DNA of 64,000 nucleotides from Myxococcales bacterium (lineage in GTDB: Bacteria > Myxococcota_A > Polyangia > Polyangiales > Polyangiaceae). The stretch spans positions 54,754 through 118,753 of the forward strand of contig CANJCO010000008.1 of the NCBI GenBank assembly GCA_947473045.1. Direction: 5' to 3'. Positions 44,119 to 53,619 of the stretch are shown here, piece by piece. Each line of letters opens with the position of its first letter. Within the stretch, counting starts at the first letter, position 1. The notes below the pieces were generated by a model. The model searched no databases. It had not been told where the DNA came from and saw only the letters and a program-made list of their open reading frames with translations. The translations under genes and the position numbers were made by a program.

Positions 44119-44855
44119 GATGGCTCCAGCCCCCGGGCGATTTCGATCGTGATTTCTCGGGCGGCGCGCGCAGGGTCGGCTGCGTCGCGAATGGGGCGTC
44201 CGACAACCACGGCGTCGGCCCCCGCAGCGATCGCCATGCGCGGGGTCGCCACCCGCTTTTGGTCGTCGGACGCTGCGGAAGGCCGTACGCCCGGGGTTAT
44301 CAGGGCGACTTCGGGGCCCAGCGCGGCTCGAAGCGCGGCTGCCTCGTTCGGCGAGCACACGAAGGCCCGCACCCCGGCGCCAAAGGCCAGCAGGGCGAGC
44401 CTGACGGCATGCTCCTGGACGTTGGCGGTGACGCCCTGGCGCGCGAGATCGCCTTCATCGAGCGACGTGAGAACCGTCACAGCGACGATGCTAAGCCCCG
44501 TAGCCTCGCTCTGCGCGCGATGGACGGCTCGCTCCAGCATAGAGGCGCCTCCGGACGCGTGAACGGTGAGCAGGCGCGCTCCGTGGGCGCAAGCGCGCGC
44601 GACGGCCCGTTCGACGGTCTCGGGGATGTCGTGAAGTTTCAGGTCAAGAAATACCGGAAGGCCAAGCGCCGATCCGAGCTGCACGGCGTCTCGGCCAGCC
44701 TCGACAAACAGCTCAAGGCCGACCTTCAGCATGCCGACTTCTGGCGCTACGCGCTGCGCGAAAAGTCTCGCCGCGTCGATCGACGGCGCGTCGAGGGCGA
44801 CGATGAGCCTCTCCCGCGCCGATGCACCAGCGAACGGAATATTGTCGCGCGTCAA
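44115..44855 (-). CDS. pyrF: Orotidine 5'-phosphate decarboxylase
   Basis: 246 residues, TTG start. Catalytic signature FLDLKLHDIPET (Asp71, Lys73, Asp76) with Lys44 in MLKVGLELF, and LLTVHASGG, ITPGVR and VVGRPI phosphate-binding loops. Last step of UMP synthesis. It lies 4 bp after the coiled-coil gene and overlaps rlmB by 4 bp, so the three genes form an operon. Confidence 0.95.
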   Translation of the reverse strand: MTRDNIPFAGASARERLIVALDAPSIDAARLFAQRVAPEVGMLKVGLELFVEAGRDAVQLGSALGLPVFLDLKLHDIPETVERAVARACAHGARLLTVHASGGASMLERAVHRAQSEATGLSIVAVTVLTSLDEGDLARQGVTANVQEHAVRLALLAFGAGVRAFVCSPNEAAALRAALGPEVALITPGVRPSAASDDQKRVATPRMAIAAGADAVVVGRPIRDAADPARAAREITIEIARGLEPS

Positions 44856-44859
44856 CGCG

Positions 44860-45648
44860 TCAGTCGCAACTGCACATGGCGTCGCCGGGCTGGCACGACG
44901 GGACTTTTGTGCCGTTCATCATGTGACACTGCGGTTTGTGCGGCGCCTGAGTCGCGGGAGCCGCTACGCCACCCGAGACAGGTTTGCCCCCGGAGCCCGA
45001 TTTCGCGGCGTTCTCGCGCTGGGCCTGAAGCTGAAGGTTCAGCGCCTCGAGATCGGCGATGCGCTTGGCGATTTCCGCCTGCTTCGTCGGGTCGGTAGCC
45101 TTACCGAGTTCTTCTTTGAGGTCGCGCTCTTTCTTCGCGTTCGCCTCTTCTTTGGCGCCGAGCTCAGCCAGCATGGCGTTTAGCTTGGCTTCTTTCTCCA
45201 TCGACCCCTTGATGTAGATGCCCGCGCCCGCGCCGACCGCGATGACTGCGGCAATGGCCAGGCCCACGAGAACCTTGAGGTTCTTTTTGCTCTTGTCCTG
45301 GGTGAGCGCGACGAGTTCTTTTTCGTGCTGCTGCTGCCGGGTGATCTGCTCCATACGGGCGCGGTTCTCGGCGTCGACGCGGGCCTTCTCAACCTCGGCG
45401 TGGCGAATGCCTTCGATGCGCGCCTGCTCTTCGCGGCTGCGCTGCTCGTCGACGCGGCGCTTCTCTTCGGCGGCCTGCATGCGCGATTCTTCTGCCTCGC
45501 GCTGACGCCGCTCTTCGGACGCGCGTGACTGCTCAGCGGCATTTTCAGCCTGTTTGCGAGCGTTTTCTTCCTGCTGAATGCGATCCTCTTCGAGGCTCAT
45601 CAGCTCCTTCAAAGAAAACAGGACCGAGCTTTCTTTCTGTTCCGCCAT
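44860..45648 (-). CDS. Coiled-coil membrane protein with Cys-rich C terminus
   Basis: 262 residues. A long Glu/Arg/Gln-rich coiled coil (about residues 15-120) precedes one transmembrane helix (125-147, LKVLVGLAIAAVIAVGAGAGIYI). It is followed by a second charged helical segment and a Cys-containing tail (KPQCHMMNGTKVPSCQPGDAMCSCD). The topology is predicted cytoplasmic coiled coil and periplasmic tail. It lies 4 bp upstream of pyrF, an unusual partner. The family is not recognised by me; it resembles envelope-spanning scaffold proteins. Confidence 0.78.
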   Translation of the reverse strand: MAEQKESSVLFSLKELMSLEEDRIQQEENARKQAENAAEQSRASEERRQREAEESRMQAAEEKRRVDEQRSREEQARIEGIRHAEVEKARVDAENRARMEQITRQQQHEKELVALTQDKSKKNLKVLVGLAIAAVIAVGAGAGIYIKGSMEKEAKLNAMLAELGAKEEANAKKERDLKEELGKATDPTKQAEIAKRIADLEALNLQLQAQRENAAKSGSGGKPVSGGVAAPATQAPHKPQCHMMNGTKVPSCQPGDAMCSCD

Positions 45649-45886
45649 GGGCTCTCTCTTCTCGTGTCAGTCGAATTGCGAGGGGTTCATTCGCTTCGCG
45701 TGAACGCGCAACGCGTCTGAAAACGTACCCTAAGTTTCGCGGGCTTCGCAAACGTTCTCGACGCAGCCAGTGCGATGATTTCGGTCGAGGCGTTTTTTGC
45801 CAGCGTGGATCGCGCCCCAGGTTCGGACACCGCGCGCCTCTCCGGGCTTGGCTTCGCGCGTGGGCGTCGTGTAACGTCAAACGAAC

Positions 45887-46102
45887 ATGGCCACCAACGT
45901 TTGCGCGCACATCACCGGCACGGTTTGGAAAATCGAAGTCAAAGAGGGCGAGTCGATCTCAGAAGGTCAGACGTGCGTCATCCTCGAGTCGATGAAAATG
46001 GAGATGCCGGTAGAAGCGCCGGCCTCGGGCACGGTTCAAAGTATCGCGTGCGCCGAGGGGCAGGCGGTCAACGAGGGCGACGTTCTGCTCGTGCTGGCGT
46101 GA
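45887..46102 (+). CDS. Small biotin/lipoyl carrier protein
   Basis: 71 residues. It has the full biotinyl-domain fold in miniature: NVCAHITGTVWKIEVKEGESISEGQTCVILESMKMEMPVEAPASGTVQSI. Lys37 in ESMKMEMP is the biotinylation site (MKM motif). It resembles the stand-alone 70-residue BCCPs of actinobacteria (for example TB7.3). No carboxylase subunit is adjacent, so it must partner with enzymes elsewhere. It is isolated by a 238-bp upstream gap. Confidence 0.9.
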   Translation: MATNVCAHITGTVWKIEVKEGESISEGQTCVILESMKMEMPVEAPASGTVQSIACAEGQAVNEGDVLLVLA

Positions 46103-46116
46103 GCTTGCGGTAGCGA

Positions 46117-46149
46117 GCCGCCGCCCCTGATGGATGAGAGGCGGGCGGC
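46117..46149. terminator. GC-rich hairpin between convergent genes
   Basis: GCCGCCGCCCCT (46117-46128) and AGGCGGGCGGC (46139-46149) can form an imperfect stem in the 56-bp gap between convergent stops of the biotinyl carrier and the giant repeat gene. No U-tract is visible, so it is only a possible bidirectional terminator. Confidence 0.35.
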
Positions 46150-46158
46150 CATCGCGGC

Positions 46159-49100
46159 CTAGTCGCGGTGCGGAGGCGCCGGGGGGGCAAAATCGGAATC
46201 GTCGTCTTCGACGTCAACGACGTCTGCGAAGTCGTCGACGATGATCACGTCGTCGCCGTCGTCGTCGTCCTGAGGCTGAGCGTCGATGATCGCCTCCTCC
46301 GAGAAGTCGACGGCGGGGCGTTCGTCGGTGTTGAGCATCACGTCGCGGCTCGGGGCCGGCGGCACGGGCGTCGCGCCCAGCTCGATCGAGGGGGTTCGCA
46401 GGGGGCCCGCTTCGGCGAGGAGCGCCTCGATGTCATCGCGGCTCGTCGCCATGGTCGGCATGTCGGAGTCGCGACGGCGTTCCGCCGCAGCGGCGGGGAC
46501 GACCGGCGTTGTTGCGGCTCGATTGTCGGACGTGTCGTCCAGCGGCGGCGGCGGCGGCACCGTGGGGCTCACGGAATCGTGGGCGACTCTCTCCGAGTCG
46601 CCGACTTCTTCAGCGGGGGAAGGCTCGACGGCCTGCAGCGCCTCGACAGCGGCGATTTCGGGCTTGCGGAGCATGTTCGACTTGGCGCGCTCGAGGCCGG
46701 CCGCTGCGTCAGCGTCGCCGGGCTTCATTCGCAGCACGCGCCGCCATGCGTCGGCCGCTTCACGTGCGTCCTGAAGGCGCTCTTCCCAAAGCTGAGCGAC
46801 CTTGCGGGCGAGCTCGGCGCGCGTGCTCACTTCCTTGCCCCTGAGGATCTGGTCTTCATAGAGCTGGACCATCCCGCGGTAGTCGCCGAGTTCGGTGAGC
46901 AACGCGCTGAGCTCTTCCATGACGCTCTGGTCGCTGGGCGACAGGTCGTGCAACTTCTTGAGGTCGGCCGCGGCTCCTGCGTGATCTCCCAGCTGGTCGC
47001 GGCGGATCCTGGCGCGTCGCGACAGCAGCTGCCGGACGAGCGGGCCGTCGAAGACCTCTGCGAGCGCACGCGAAATCGCGGCTTCGGCGCGGGAGACGTC
47101 GCCGATTTCTTCGCTCATCGCCTGCAGCGCGTCGAGCGTTGCCGGCTCGACGCACGCGACCAGCGCATCGCCCATCCACGTGAAGGCCTGGTCGAGGTCT
47201 CGCAGTTGCTCGCAGGCAATTTTTGCGGCCCGTCGCAGCAGCGCGCCGCGCGTGCGCCCGCCGTCGCGTGCCCCGCCTCCGCCAGCCGCGAAAGCCGCGC
47301 AGAGCGCGCGCCGCAGGTGTTCATTGCCAGTCGCTTCGTCGCCCTCGACGGCCGACATCTCCAGCATGGTGAGAACGTCGTCGGTGGGGAGGCCGCCGAG
47401 GGCCAGCTCGTAGAAGCTCTGCGCGCGCTCTGCGGCGCTCTGAGACGAGGCAATTTGCGCTGCGCGAGCGAGCGCCCGAACCCGATCGGCGGGCTGCTTG
47501 GCGCGCGACACCTGGCGCTCGAACAGGTCGATCACTTCGCTCGGATGCTCGGCGATCGCAGCGAGCCGATCGAGCAGCGCGTTGGCTTCCGACGGCGCGA
47601 CGCTGGCCAGCCCCTGCTCGCCGTGTGCGACGGCCTCTGCGCGCGGTAGCCCGGCCTGGGCGCGAACTTCTGACTGACGCACGAGCTCGGTGGCGCGGTC
47701 GTGTCCGCTCGTGTCGCGGAGCAAGGCGTCTTGCGCGAGAAACAGTGCGTCGTGGTCGCCCGACGCCACCGTCATTTGCTCGAGCTGCGCTGCGAGGGCG
47801 CCGTCTGCCGCACGTACGCGGATCAGCTCAACCGCGAGCTTGGAGGCTTCCTCGACCCGCCCCACTTCGGCGAAGCGATTGAAGGCCGTGCGCAACGCAG
47901 CGGAGCGCTCTTCGCTGCTCTTGGCTCCGAACCACCACTCGACCAGCTTGCCGGCGACGATGCCCTTCCAGCCGAGCTTGTCACCGAGCGCGACGTACGC
48001 GCCGCGCATCGCTTCGTCGCCCCGATCGGCGAGCTCGGTCATGCACGCGAGGGCCTCGTCGCCGCGGCCCAGCCTGTCAGCGAGAATGCCTGCTAGCTTG
48101 AGCGTGAGCTTGCTGGCTTCTTCCTCGTCGCCTTCGATCTCGACGCGCTCGGCCATCAGCTCCGCAGTGCGGCTCCACAGCTCCTGCTGCTCGCAGAGAT
48201 CGCACAATCGAGCCAGCGCTTCGAAGTCTTCGGCGTCTGCCTGACGAACAGTATCGAGCGCCACAATGGCGAGGGCCGGGTTGCCGGTTCGATCGTAGAG
48301 TTGAGCCAAATGGCGACCAATGGTGGCGCGGTCTTCCGGTCGTGAGCTGATGACGAGCTCGCGCTCGAGAGCGGCTGCGGCCTCCTGAAATTGTTCGCGA
48401 CCTTCGTGCAGGGCCGCGAGCGCCTGCAGCGCCGTTCGGTTCTTTGCGTCGAGGTCGCTCAGCACCCATTCGTAGCGGGCGATCGCGTTGTCGATCTCGC
48501 CGAGCGGGTCGGCCAGCAGCGCCGCCTCCCGAAGGGCTACCGCTGCCTTGTCGGAGTTGCCCTCGGCGATGTCGGCGAGGCGGCGCAGCAGCGTCGTCGC
48601 CTCGATATGATCGGCGCGCTCGGCAGCCAGATCGATGAGCGCTTCGAGCGCTTCGCGATCGTCGCCGTCTTCGAGGACGGAGAGCCAAAGTTGCCGCGCG
48701 CCGGCCTTGTCGTCGAGGCGCGATGCGCTCGCGATCGCGGCACGCTTGCGCAGCGCAACGCGAGCGGGCGCCTCCGAGACGTGCGCTCCGCGCTTCGTCA
48801 AATGGGCGACGAGGCTCTCCCATTTCGCGAGCGACTCGTACTGCTCACAAAGCGTGGCTGAGTAGGCCTCTTTGTGGGGATCGAGCTGGGTCGCGCGTTC
48901 GAGGCGCTCAAGCCCCTTGGACTCGAGGCCGCCTTTGAGAAAATATCCGGAAGCGCGCGCGCTGTGCTCGGCCTCGATGTTCGGGTCGCCGCTCAGATCG
49001 GCGAGCGCCGCGGCCGCTTCGCCAGCGCGGTCCCATTGCCCAGCGCTTATGAAGCATCGCTCTGCGCTCTCCCACAGCTTTGGCTTTGCGGCGATCGCCG

Positions 49101-51126
49101 CGGCATCCGCGAACGCGGCTCCCGCTGCAGGCGCGTCGCCGGCCTGCTCGCGGAGGTCGCCCAGCCTCTCGAACAGCTGCGCGCGCGCGACCGGATCTTC
49201 GACTCCGGAGGCACTGTCAGCGATGACCTGCGCCGCCTGACCGAGCAGTCCGGCCTTCTCAAACAGACCCGCCGCCGTGGAGACTGCGCGGTCGTCTTCA
49301 GGGATTAGCTGCGCGATTCTCGCCCACGCTTCTGCGGCGGCGCCGAAGTCGGAGCGCTTCTGTTCCTGAAGGGTCGCGAGCTTCTTTTCGAGAGCAATTT
49401 TCGTGTCGATGTCGCCTGCAGACGTGGCTTCCTGCTCGAGGAGGTTGGCGAGGTCGTCCCAGCGCTGCGCCTTGTCGAGAATACGCCCGAGCGATTGCCT
49501 CGACGCCTCGTCTGCGCGGTCGATGGCGAGGAGCTGCTTGAGGGCGCCGATGGCGCCGTCGATGTCGCGGAGGTTGCCTTCGCAGAGTCCGGCGATTTCG
49601 CGCAGTCGCTGCTTTCTCGTCTCTTGCGAATCGCGATTGCCCGCGACGGCGCGCACGCTCGCCATCAGCACGTCGCGCAGGGCTGCGTAGTCGCGGGTTG
49701 TGCGAAGAAAGTCTTCGACCCAGGACAGCGCTTCTGGGTGGGATGCGTCCGACTCGAGCACCTCCCGATACCGCGCGCAGGCCTCAGGCTTTTTTCCGGC
49801 TGCGGCGAGGCTCTGGGCGTCGTCGAGGATTGCTTGGACGCGATCGGCAGACGCTGCTTGCGCGCGCGGTTGCATTGGCGCGGCGGCGGGCGCTTCGGGC
49901 GCCGGTCCGCGCTCCGAGTCCACGTCAGGCTCGATGTCGGAAAGCGACACGGCCGCGGGCGGGATTTCGGGCGTCGCCGGCACGGCCACGCGCATGTGCG
50001 CGCTCGAGGCCCGGTGAGCCTGCGCGGGCGCCGATCGCAGGGCGCGGATCGCAGCGGCGTCGGCGTGCTGCCCGGCCTGCTCGTAGGTCGCAGCCAGATA
50101 TTCTGCCGCCTCGTCGGCCATCGCGCCGTCCGGGCTCGTCGTCAAATACGCGTGGAATCGCGCTGCGAGATCTCCCTCCTGCTGAAGGGTTCGTGCGTAA
50201 TACACGTAAAGCTGCATCGCGCGCTCGTGCGCGGGCCCGAGGTCGAGCGCCCCCGACGCGTACGCCAGGCCGTGCTCGCCATCGTACATCTCTGCGAGGT
50301 TTACGAGGAGGTCCGCCGCCGCCGTCCGCTCGCGGTCCGGGACGGATTCCCCCGCCGAAATTCGCTCGACGATCGAGGTCGCGTACTCTTGCTGGAGAGC
50401 CGGATCCTGCGCGTCGATTTCTCGCGCGCCGGCGATCGCCGCACTCGCGCCCGCGAGGTCGCCCGCGGCCTTACGCGTTGCGGCTTCGTCGCGCAGCAGC
50501 GCCACGCGCCGCGCGGGGTCGGCCTCGACCGTCAGCTCGGCGGCGTAGAGGGGCCAAACGTCGTCGTAATGACCGAGGGATTTGTAGACTTCGCGCGCGC
50601 TGAAGATCGCGAGCGTGTTCGACGGATCGAGCTCCGACGCGCGGCGGAAGTGCTCCGCGGCCTTGCGGGGCTGAGCCATCGACAAGTCGCTGTAGAGGCG
50701 GCCGATTTCCTCGTGCATCGCCGCGAGGAGCGGCGTCAGCTCCGGGGCTTGCGGCGCCATCGGCGCGAGGGTTCTCGTGCGATGCTCGAGCAGCGCGGCG
50801 AGGTCTTTCAGTTGGCCCTTTTCGCGGTACAGCTGGGCGAGCCGATCGGCTGCGGCGTTTTGCGCAGGATCCCGCTCGATCGCGGCCATGAGCACATGTA
50901 CCGCGCGATGCGCGTCGCCGAGCGTATTGGCCCAGATGTTTGCAGCCTCGCAGAGCCAGTAGCTCGCAAACGCCGGATCGGTCGTCTCGTTGCCGACCCG
51001 CTCGAGAACGAGCGCGTACGAGCCCGGATCGGCCGTTCCCGCGTGGTGCGCATAGGCGAGCGCTTCTTGATCGTGCGGGTTTTGCACGAGACGCTGTACG
51101 ATCGCCTCGAAATCGCTCGGATTCAT
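46159..51126 (-). CDS. Giant TPR/helical-repeat protein (1655 residues)
   Basis: 1655 residues, ATG start. Almost the whole length is Ala-rich helical repeats of TPR type (for example AEHFRRASELDPSNTLAIFSAREVYKSLGHYDDVWPLYAAEL, VLESDASHPEALSWVEDFL, AIGALKQLLAIDRADEASRQSLGRIL). A disordered segment about residues 370-425 is Pro/Ala rich, and the C terminus has an acidic tail (QPQDDDDGDDVIIVDDFADVVDVEDDD). No signal peptide or transmembrane helix is clear, so it is likely cytoplasmic or peripheral. Large TPR scaffolds are common in myxobacteria. It lies 70 bp downstream of a Ser/Thr kinase gene on the same strand. Confidence 0.88.
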   Translation of the reverse strand: MNPSDFEAIVQRLVQNPHDQEALAYAHHAGTADPGSYALVLERVGNETTDPAFASYWLCEAANIWANTLGDAHRAVHVLMAAIERDPAQNAAADRLAQLYREKGQLKDLAALLEHRTRTLAPMAPQAPELTPLLAAMHEEIGRLYSDLSMAQPRKAAEHFRRASELDPSNTLAIFSAREVYKSLGHYDDVWPLYAAELTVEADPARRVALLRDEAATRKAAGDLAGASAAIAGAREIDAQDPALQQEYATSIVERISAGESVPDRERTAAADLLVNLAEMYDGEHGLAYASGALDLGPAHERAMQLYVYYARTLQQEGDLAARFHAYLTTSPDGAMADEAAEYLAATYEQAGQHADAAAIRALRSAPAQAHRASSAHMRVAVPATPEIPPAAVSLSDIEPDVDSERGPAPEAPAAAPMQPRAQAASADRVQAILDDAQSLAAAGKKPEACARYREVLESDASHPEALSWVEDFLRTTRDYAALRDVLMASVRAVAGNRDSQETRKQRLREIAGLCEGNLRDIDGAIGALKQLLAIDRADEASRQSLGRILDKAQRWDDLANLLEQEATSAGDIDTKIALEKKLATLQEQKRSDFGAAAEAWARIAQLIPEDDRAVSTAAGLFEKAGLLGQAAQVIADSASGVEDPVARAQLFERLGDLREQAGDAPAAGAAFADAAAIAAKPKLWESAERCFISAGQWDRAGEAAAALADLSGDPNIEAEHSARASGYFLKGGLESKGLERLERATQLDPHKEAYSATLCEQYESLAKWESLVAHLTKRGAHVSEAPARVALRKRAAIASASRLDDKAGARQLWLSVLEDGDDREALEALIDLAAERADHIEATTLLRRLADIAEGNSDKAAVALREAALLADPLGEIDNAIARYEWVLSDLDAKNRTALQALAALHEGREQFQEAAAALERELVISSRPEDRATIGRHLAQLYDRTGNPALAIVALDTVRQADAEDFEALARLCDLCEQQELWSRTAELMAERVEIEGDEEEASKLTLKLAGILADRLGRGDEALACMTELADRGDEAMRGAYVALGDKLGWKGIVAGKLVEWWFGAKSSEERSAALRTAFNRFAEVGRVEEASKLAVELIRVRAADGALAAQLEQMTVASGDHDALFLAQDALLRDTSGHDRATELVRQSEVRAQAGLPRAEAVAHGEQGLASVAPSEANALLDRLAAIAEHPSEVIDLFERQVSRAKQPADRVRALARAAQIASSQSAAERAQSFYELALGGLPTDDVLTMLEMSAVEGDEATGNEHLRRALCAAFAAGGGGARDGGRTRGALLRRAAKIACEQLRDLDQAFTWMGDALVACVEPATLDALQAMSEEIGDVSRAEAAISRALAEVFDGPLVRQLLSRRARIRRDQLGDHAGAAADLKKLHDLSPSDQSVMEELSALLTELGDYRGMVQLYEDQILRGKEVSTRAELARKVAQLWEERLQDAREAADAWRRVLRMKPGDADAAAGLERAKSNMLRKPEIAAVEALQAVEPSPAEEVGDSERVAHDSVSPTVPPPPPLDDTSDNRAATTPVVPAAAAERRRDSDMPTMATSRDDIEALLAEAGPLRTPSIELGATPVPPAPSRDVMLNTDERPAVDFSEEAIIDAQPQDDDDGDDVIIVDDFADVVDVEDDDSDFAPPAPPHRD

Positions 51127-51196
51127 GGGGCCACGACGTTACCACCCTTTGAGAAGCGCAAGCAAACGTCGCCTGCGCGCTGCGCTTGAGCCAACT

Positions 51197-52609
51197 TTAC
51201 TCGAGGGTCCCGTAGCGCAGCTTCGTGGTTGGAGCGGCCGATGCGCTTGCGCTCGGCTTCGCAGCCGGCTGGGGCGGACGCGCTGCGGTCGGGCGGGGGG
51301 CAGCCGTCGGAGCAGGCGCCGCCGGGAGTTCGATCACCTCCACCACCGACGCCGCGGCGACGGGCGGCGGAGCGATCGCGATCGCGGGGGCGGACGCGCT
51401 GGTAGCGGCGCGCGGCAACGGACGGGGCCAGAGCGCGTAAACCGTAGCGCTAAGGCCGGCGACGACGACCACGGCCGCCGCGAGCAGCAACAGCGGGGTT
51501 CGGCTCGCGGGCTGCCCCACCGCTGCTATTTCGAGGCTGTCGCCGGCGGCTGCGCTGCTGGCTGGAACGTCGCCCGTCGCCACCGAAGTGCGGACTCCGC
51601 TCGAAACGGCCTGTGAGGCCTCGACCGCTGCGTTGAGCTCCACGAGCATCGTCGCCGCGCTGTCCGGCCGGGAGGCAGGATCTTTGGCAAGCGCGCGCAT
51701 GACGACGCGCTCGATTTCGGGTGACAGCTGCGCGTCGGGAGCCACCTCGGCGAACGGCTTCGGCACGGACTTGATGTGCCGCGCCATCACGATGATGGCG
51801 TCGTCGTCGGTGAAGGGCGGGCGCCCCGTGAGCATGTGATAGAGAATTACGCCGAGCGAATACAGGTCCGTGCGTCCGTCGAGCGATTTGGCCTGCGCCT
51901 GCTCCGGGGACATGTAGCGAGGGGTGCCGAACACTGTGCCGGCCTGCGTTTCGATCGCGTTCATCTCGACGTTTTCGCCGAGCATTTTGGCGATTCCGAA
52001 GTCGAGGACCTTGACGACCTCGTGCGTTTGGCCGTGCGCGTTGACGACCTTGGCGAAAAACAAATTGTCGGGTTTCAGGTCGCGGTGAACGATGCCCTTG
52101 GCGTGTGCCTCGCCGAGCGAGAGCAGCGCCTGCCGCGCCACGTCGATCGCCGAGCTCACGGGCAGTCGTTTCTGGCGCGTCAACCTCTCGCCGACGGACT
52201 CTCCCTCAAGGAGCTCCATCGCCAGAAAGAGCTCCCCCGACTCGCTCTCGCCGAAGTCGAAGACGGTGACGGTGTGCGCGGAGGCGAGCGCACTGTTGGT
52301 TCGGGCCTCGCGAAGAAACCTGCCTTTCGCCGCGGCGTCGAGGGCGCGATCGCTGCGCAGGATTTTTACGGCGACGTCGCGACCCATGGGTTGCTGCCGG
52401 GCGCGATAGACCGCGCCCATCGAGCCCGACCCTACTTTGGCGAGCAGCGTGAAGCGGCCGTCGAGCGTACGGCCGAGCATGGGATCGCCGGGAGCATCGG
52501 CCAGATCGGCGGCGCGGACGAGGTGCATGCCGTCGTGCGGGCATGTTGCCTTCATGCCGCGTGCCTCTTCAAAAAGGGCGCGGCACTTCGGGCAAACGAG
52601 GCCGGGCAC
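51197..52609 (-). CDS. Membrane Ser/Thr protein kinase with N-terminal zinc ribbon
   Basis: 470 residues from a GTG; in-frame TTGs at 52666 and 52702 are alternatives. The N-terminal CPKCRALFEEARGMKATCPHDG (Cys6, Cys9, Cys23, His25) is a zinc-ribbon-like element. Kinase motifs: glycine loop VGSGSMGAVYRA (60-65), Lys82 in VAVKIL, HRDLKPDN with Asp177, DFG 203-205 and PRYMSPEQ. A C-terminal helix (about 372-395) would anchor it, followed by a Pro/Ala-rich external tail. Hanks-type kinases are abundant in myxobacteria. It lies upstream of the giant TPR gene. Confidence 0.93.
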   Translation of the reverse strand: MPGLVCPKCRALFEEARGMKATCPHDGMHLVRAADLADAPGDPMLGRTLDGRFTLLAKVGSGSMGAVYRARQQPMGRDVAVKILRSDRALDAAAKGRFLREARTNSALASAHTVTVFDFGESESGELFLAMELLEGESVGERLTRQKRLPVSSAIDVARQALLSLGEAHAKGIVHRDLKPDNLFFAKVVNAHGQTHEVVKVLDFGIAKMLGENVEMNAIETQAGTVFGTPRYMSPEQAQAKSLDGRTDLYSLGVILYHMLTGRPPFTDDDAIIVMARHIKSVPKPFAEVAPDAQLSPEIERVVMRALAKDPASRPDSAATMLVELNAAVEASQAVSSGVRTSVATGDVPASSAAAGDSLEIAAVGQPASRTPLLLLAAAVVVVAGLSATVYALWPRPLPRAATSASAPAIAIAPPPVAAASVVEVIELPAAPAPTAAPRPTAARPPQPAAKPSASASAAPTTKLRYGTLE

Positions 52610-52728
52610 GCGTCGCAGGGACGGCGCCGTATCGTCGGGCGAGTGCGAGGGGAGCGTTACAGCCAAGCGCTCTATGATCGCTTGACCCGCGCGCCCGCGC
52701 AAGGCGCTCGTGAGGATTGCTGCGCGCT

Positions 52729-53541
52729 TCAGCGAAGCGGCAGCACGTTGCGCGGATCGGTTACGATCGATTGATTGAGGAGCGCGTCCGCCGAAGTCGC
52801 TTTCATCGGCGCCTCGCCCTCGCGCACGCGGCGGGCTTCGAGGTGCAGGTGGACGAGCTCGGGGGAGCCGGAGTCGCCGACGCCGCCTACGAGATCGCCC
52901 TCGCGCAGAACGCTTCCTTTTTCGAGTCCGGCTGCGGGCGCCTGAAGGTGTCCGAAGATCAGAAGATACTCGCGCAGCCCCGACGCTTCACGAACGGCGT
53001 GCAGCGTGACGACCGAATTGCCGAACAGCGCGCCCACGTACGCGACCGTCGCGTCGCCTTCCTGATGGTCGAGGGCCAGCATGCGGACCGGCGCGTTGCG
53101 GGATTGCGGCAGATCGACGCCGCCGTGGCCCACCGCGCGCAGCGTGGCGCCGCGGCGTTGTCGATCGTCGGGCGCGTCGAGGTCGTAGCCGCTGACGACC
53201 GAGTGGCCTGCCGCGAGGCCGGGCGCCGTGGGGTAACGGTAGGCGTCGTAGTTGACGGGACGGTCGGGTGAGCGGGGAATTTGGTCGTAGGTCACGGTTC
53301 GTCCGCTGCGATCGCGGTGCACGTTAGGGCGCACCTCTCCGGTCGAAAACCCGTCGTCATCCGCCACGTGAACGCACGAGCCTTCGTCGGGCAGCTCGCC
53401 CGCGGAGCAGAGCCCAATGTTGTTGCTGGCCGCAGCCTGCGGCGACTCGCGCAGTTCGGGGGCGGCTGCTCGGGTCGCGCGGCCGCCCGCGAGCAACGCC
53501 GCGCAAGTAGACGCAGCCGCTATTATCCAAACCGAGCGCAC
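52729..53541 (-). CDS. M23 family murein endopeptidase
   Basis: 270 residues from a GTG; further in-frame upstream sequence runs antisense through the HEAT-like gene. It has a signal peptide to about residue 27. The LytM-type zinc site is visible: His139 and Asp143 in GHGGVDLP (HxxxD), and H231-x-H233 in VHLHLEAR. GNSVVTLHAVREASGLREYLLIFGHLQ and VLREGDLVGGVGDSGSPE fit the fold. It likely cleaves peptidoglycan cross-bridges in the periplasm or acts on external murein. Two Cys near residues 45 and 56 may form a disulfide. Confidence 0.9.
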   Translation of the reverse strand: MRSVWIIAAASTCAALLAGGRATRAAAPELRESPQAAASNNIGLCSAGELPDEGSCVHVADDDGFSTGEVRPNVHRDRSGRTVTYDQIPRSPDRPVNYDAYRYPTAPGLAAGHSVVSGYDLDAPDDRQRRGATLRAVGHGGVDLPQSRNAPVRMLALDHQEGDATVAYVGALFGNSVVTLHAVREASGLREYLLIFGHLQAPAAGLEKGSVLREGDLVGGVGDSGSPELVHLHLEARRVREGEAPMKATSADALLNQSIVTDPRNVLPLR

Positions 53542-53582
53542 AGCGCCAAGTCTACCTCGGCCGCGCACGACTGGCTTCCGCG

Positions 53583-53612
53583 TTGCGCGCGTCGTTTCGA
53601 TAAGGCTATTAG
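53583..53612 (+). promoter_or_regulatory. Candidate promoter for the HEAT-like gene (possibly leaderless)
   Basis: TTGCGC (53583-53588), an 18-bp spacer and TATTAG (53607-53612) end only 7 nt before the ATG. If used, the transcript would begin at or near the start codon, and no ribosome-binding site is visible. Moderate to low confidence. Confidence 0.35.
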
Positions 53613-53619
53613 AGACTGC

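Noticed and set aside
46168..51189. Long plus-strand frames opposite the giant TPR gene
   Set aside because: Antisense to a coherent repeat protein; no recognisable motifs, no RBS.
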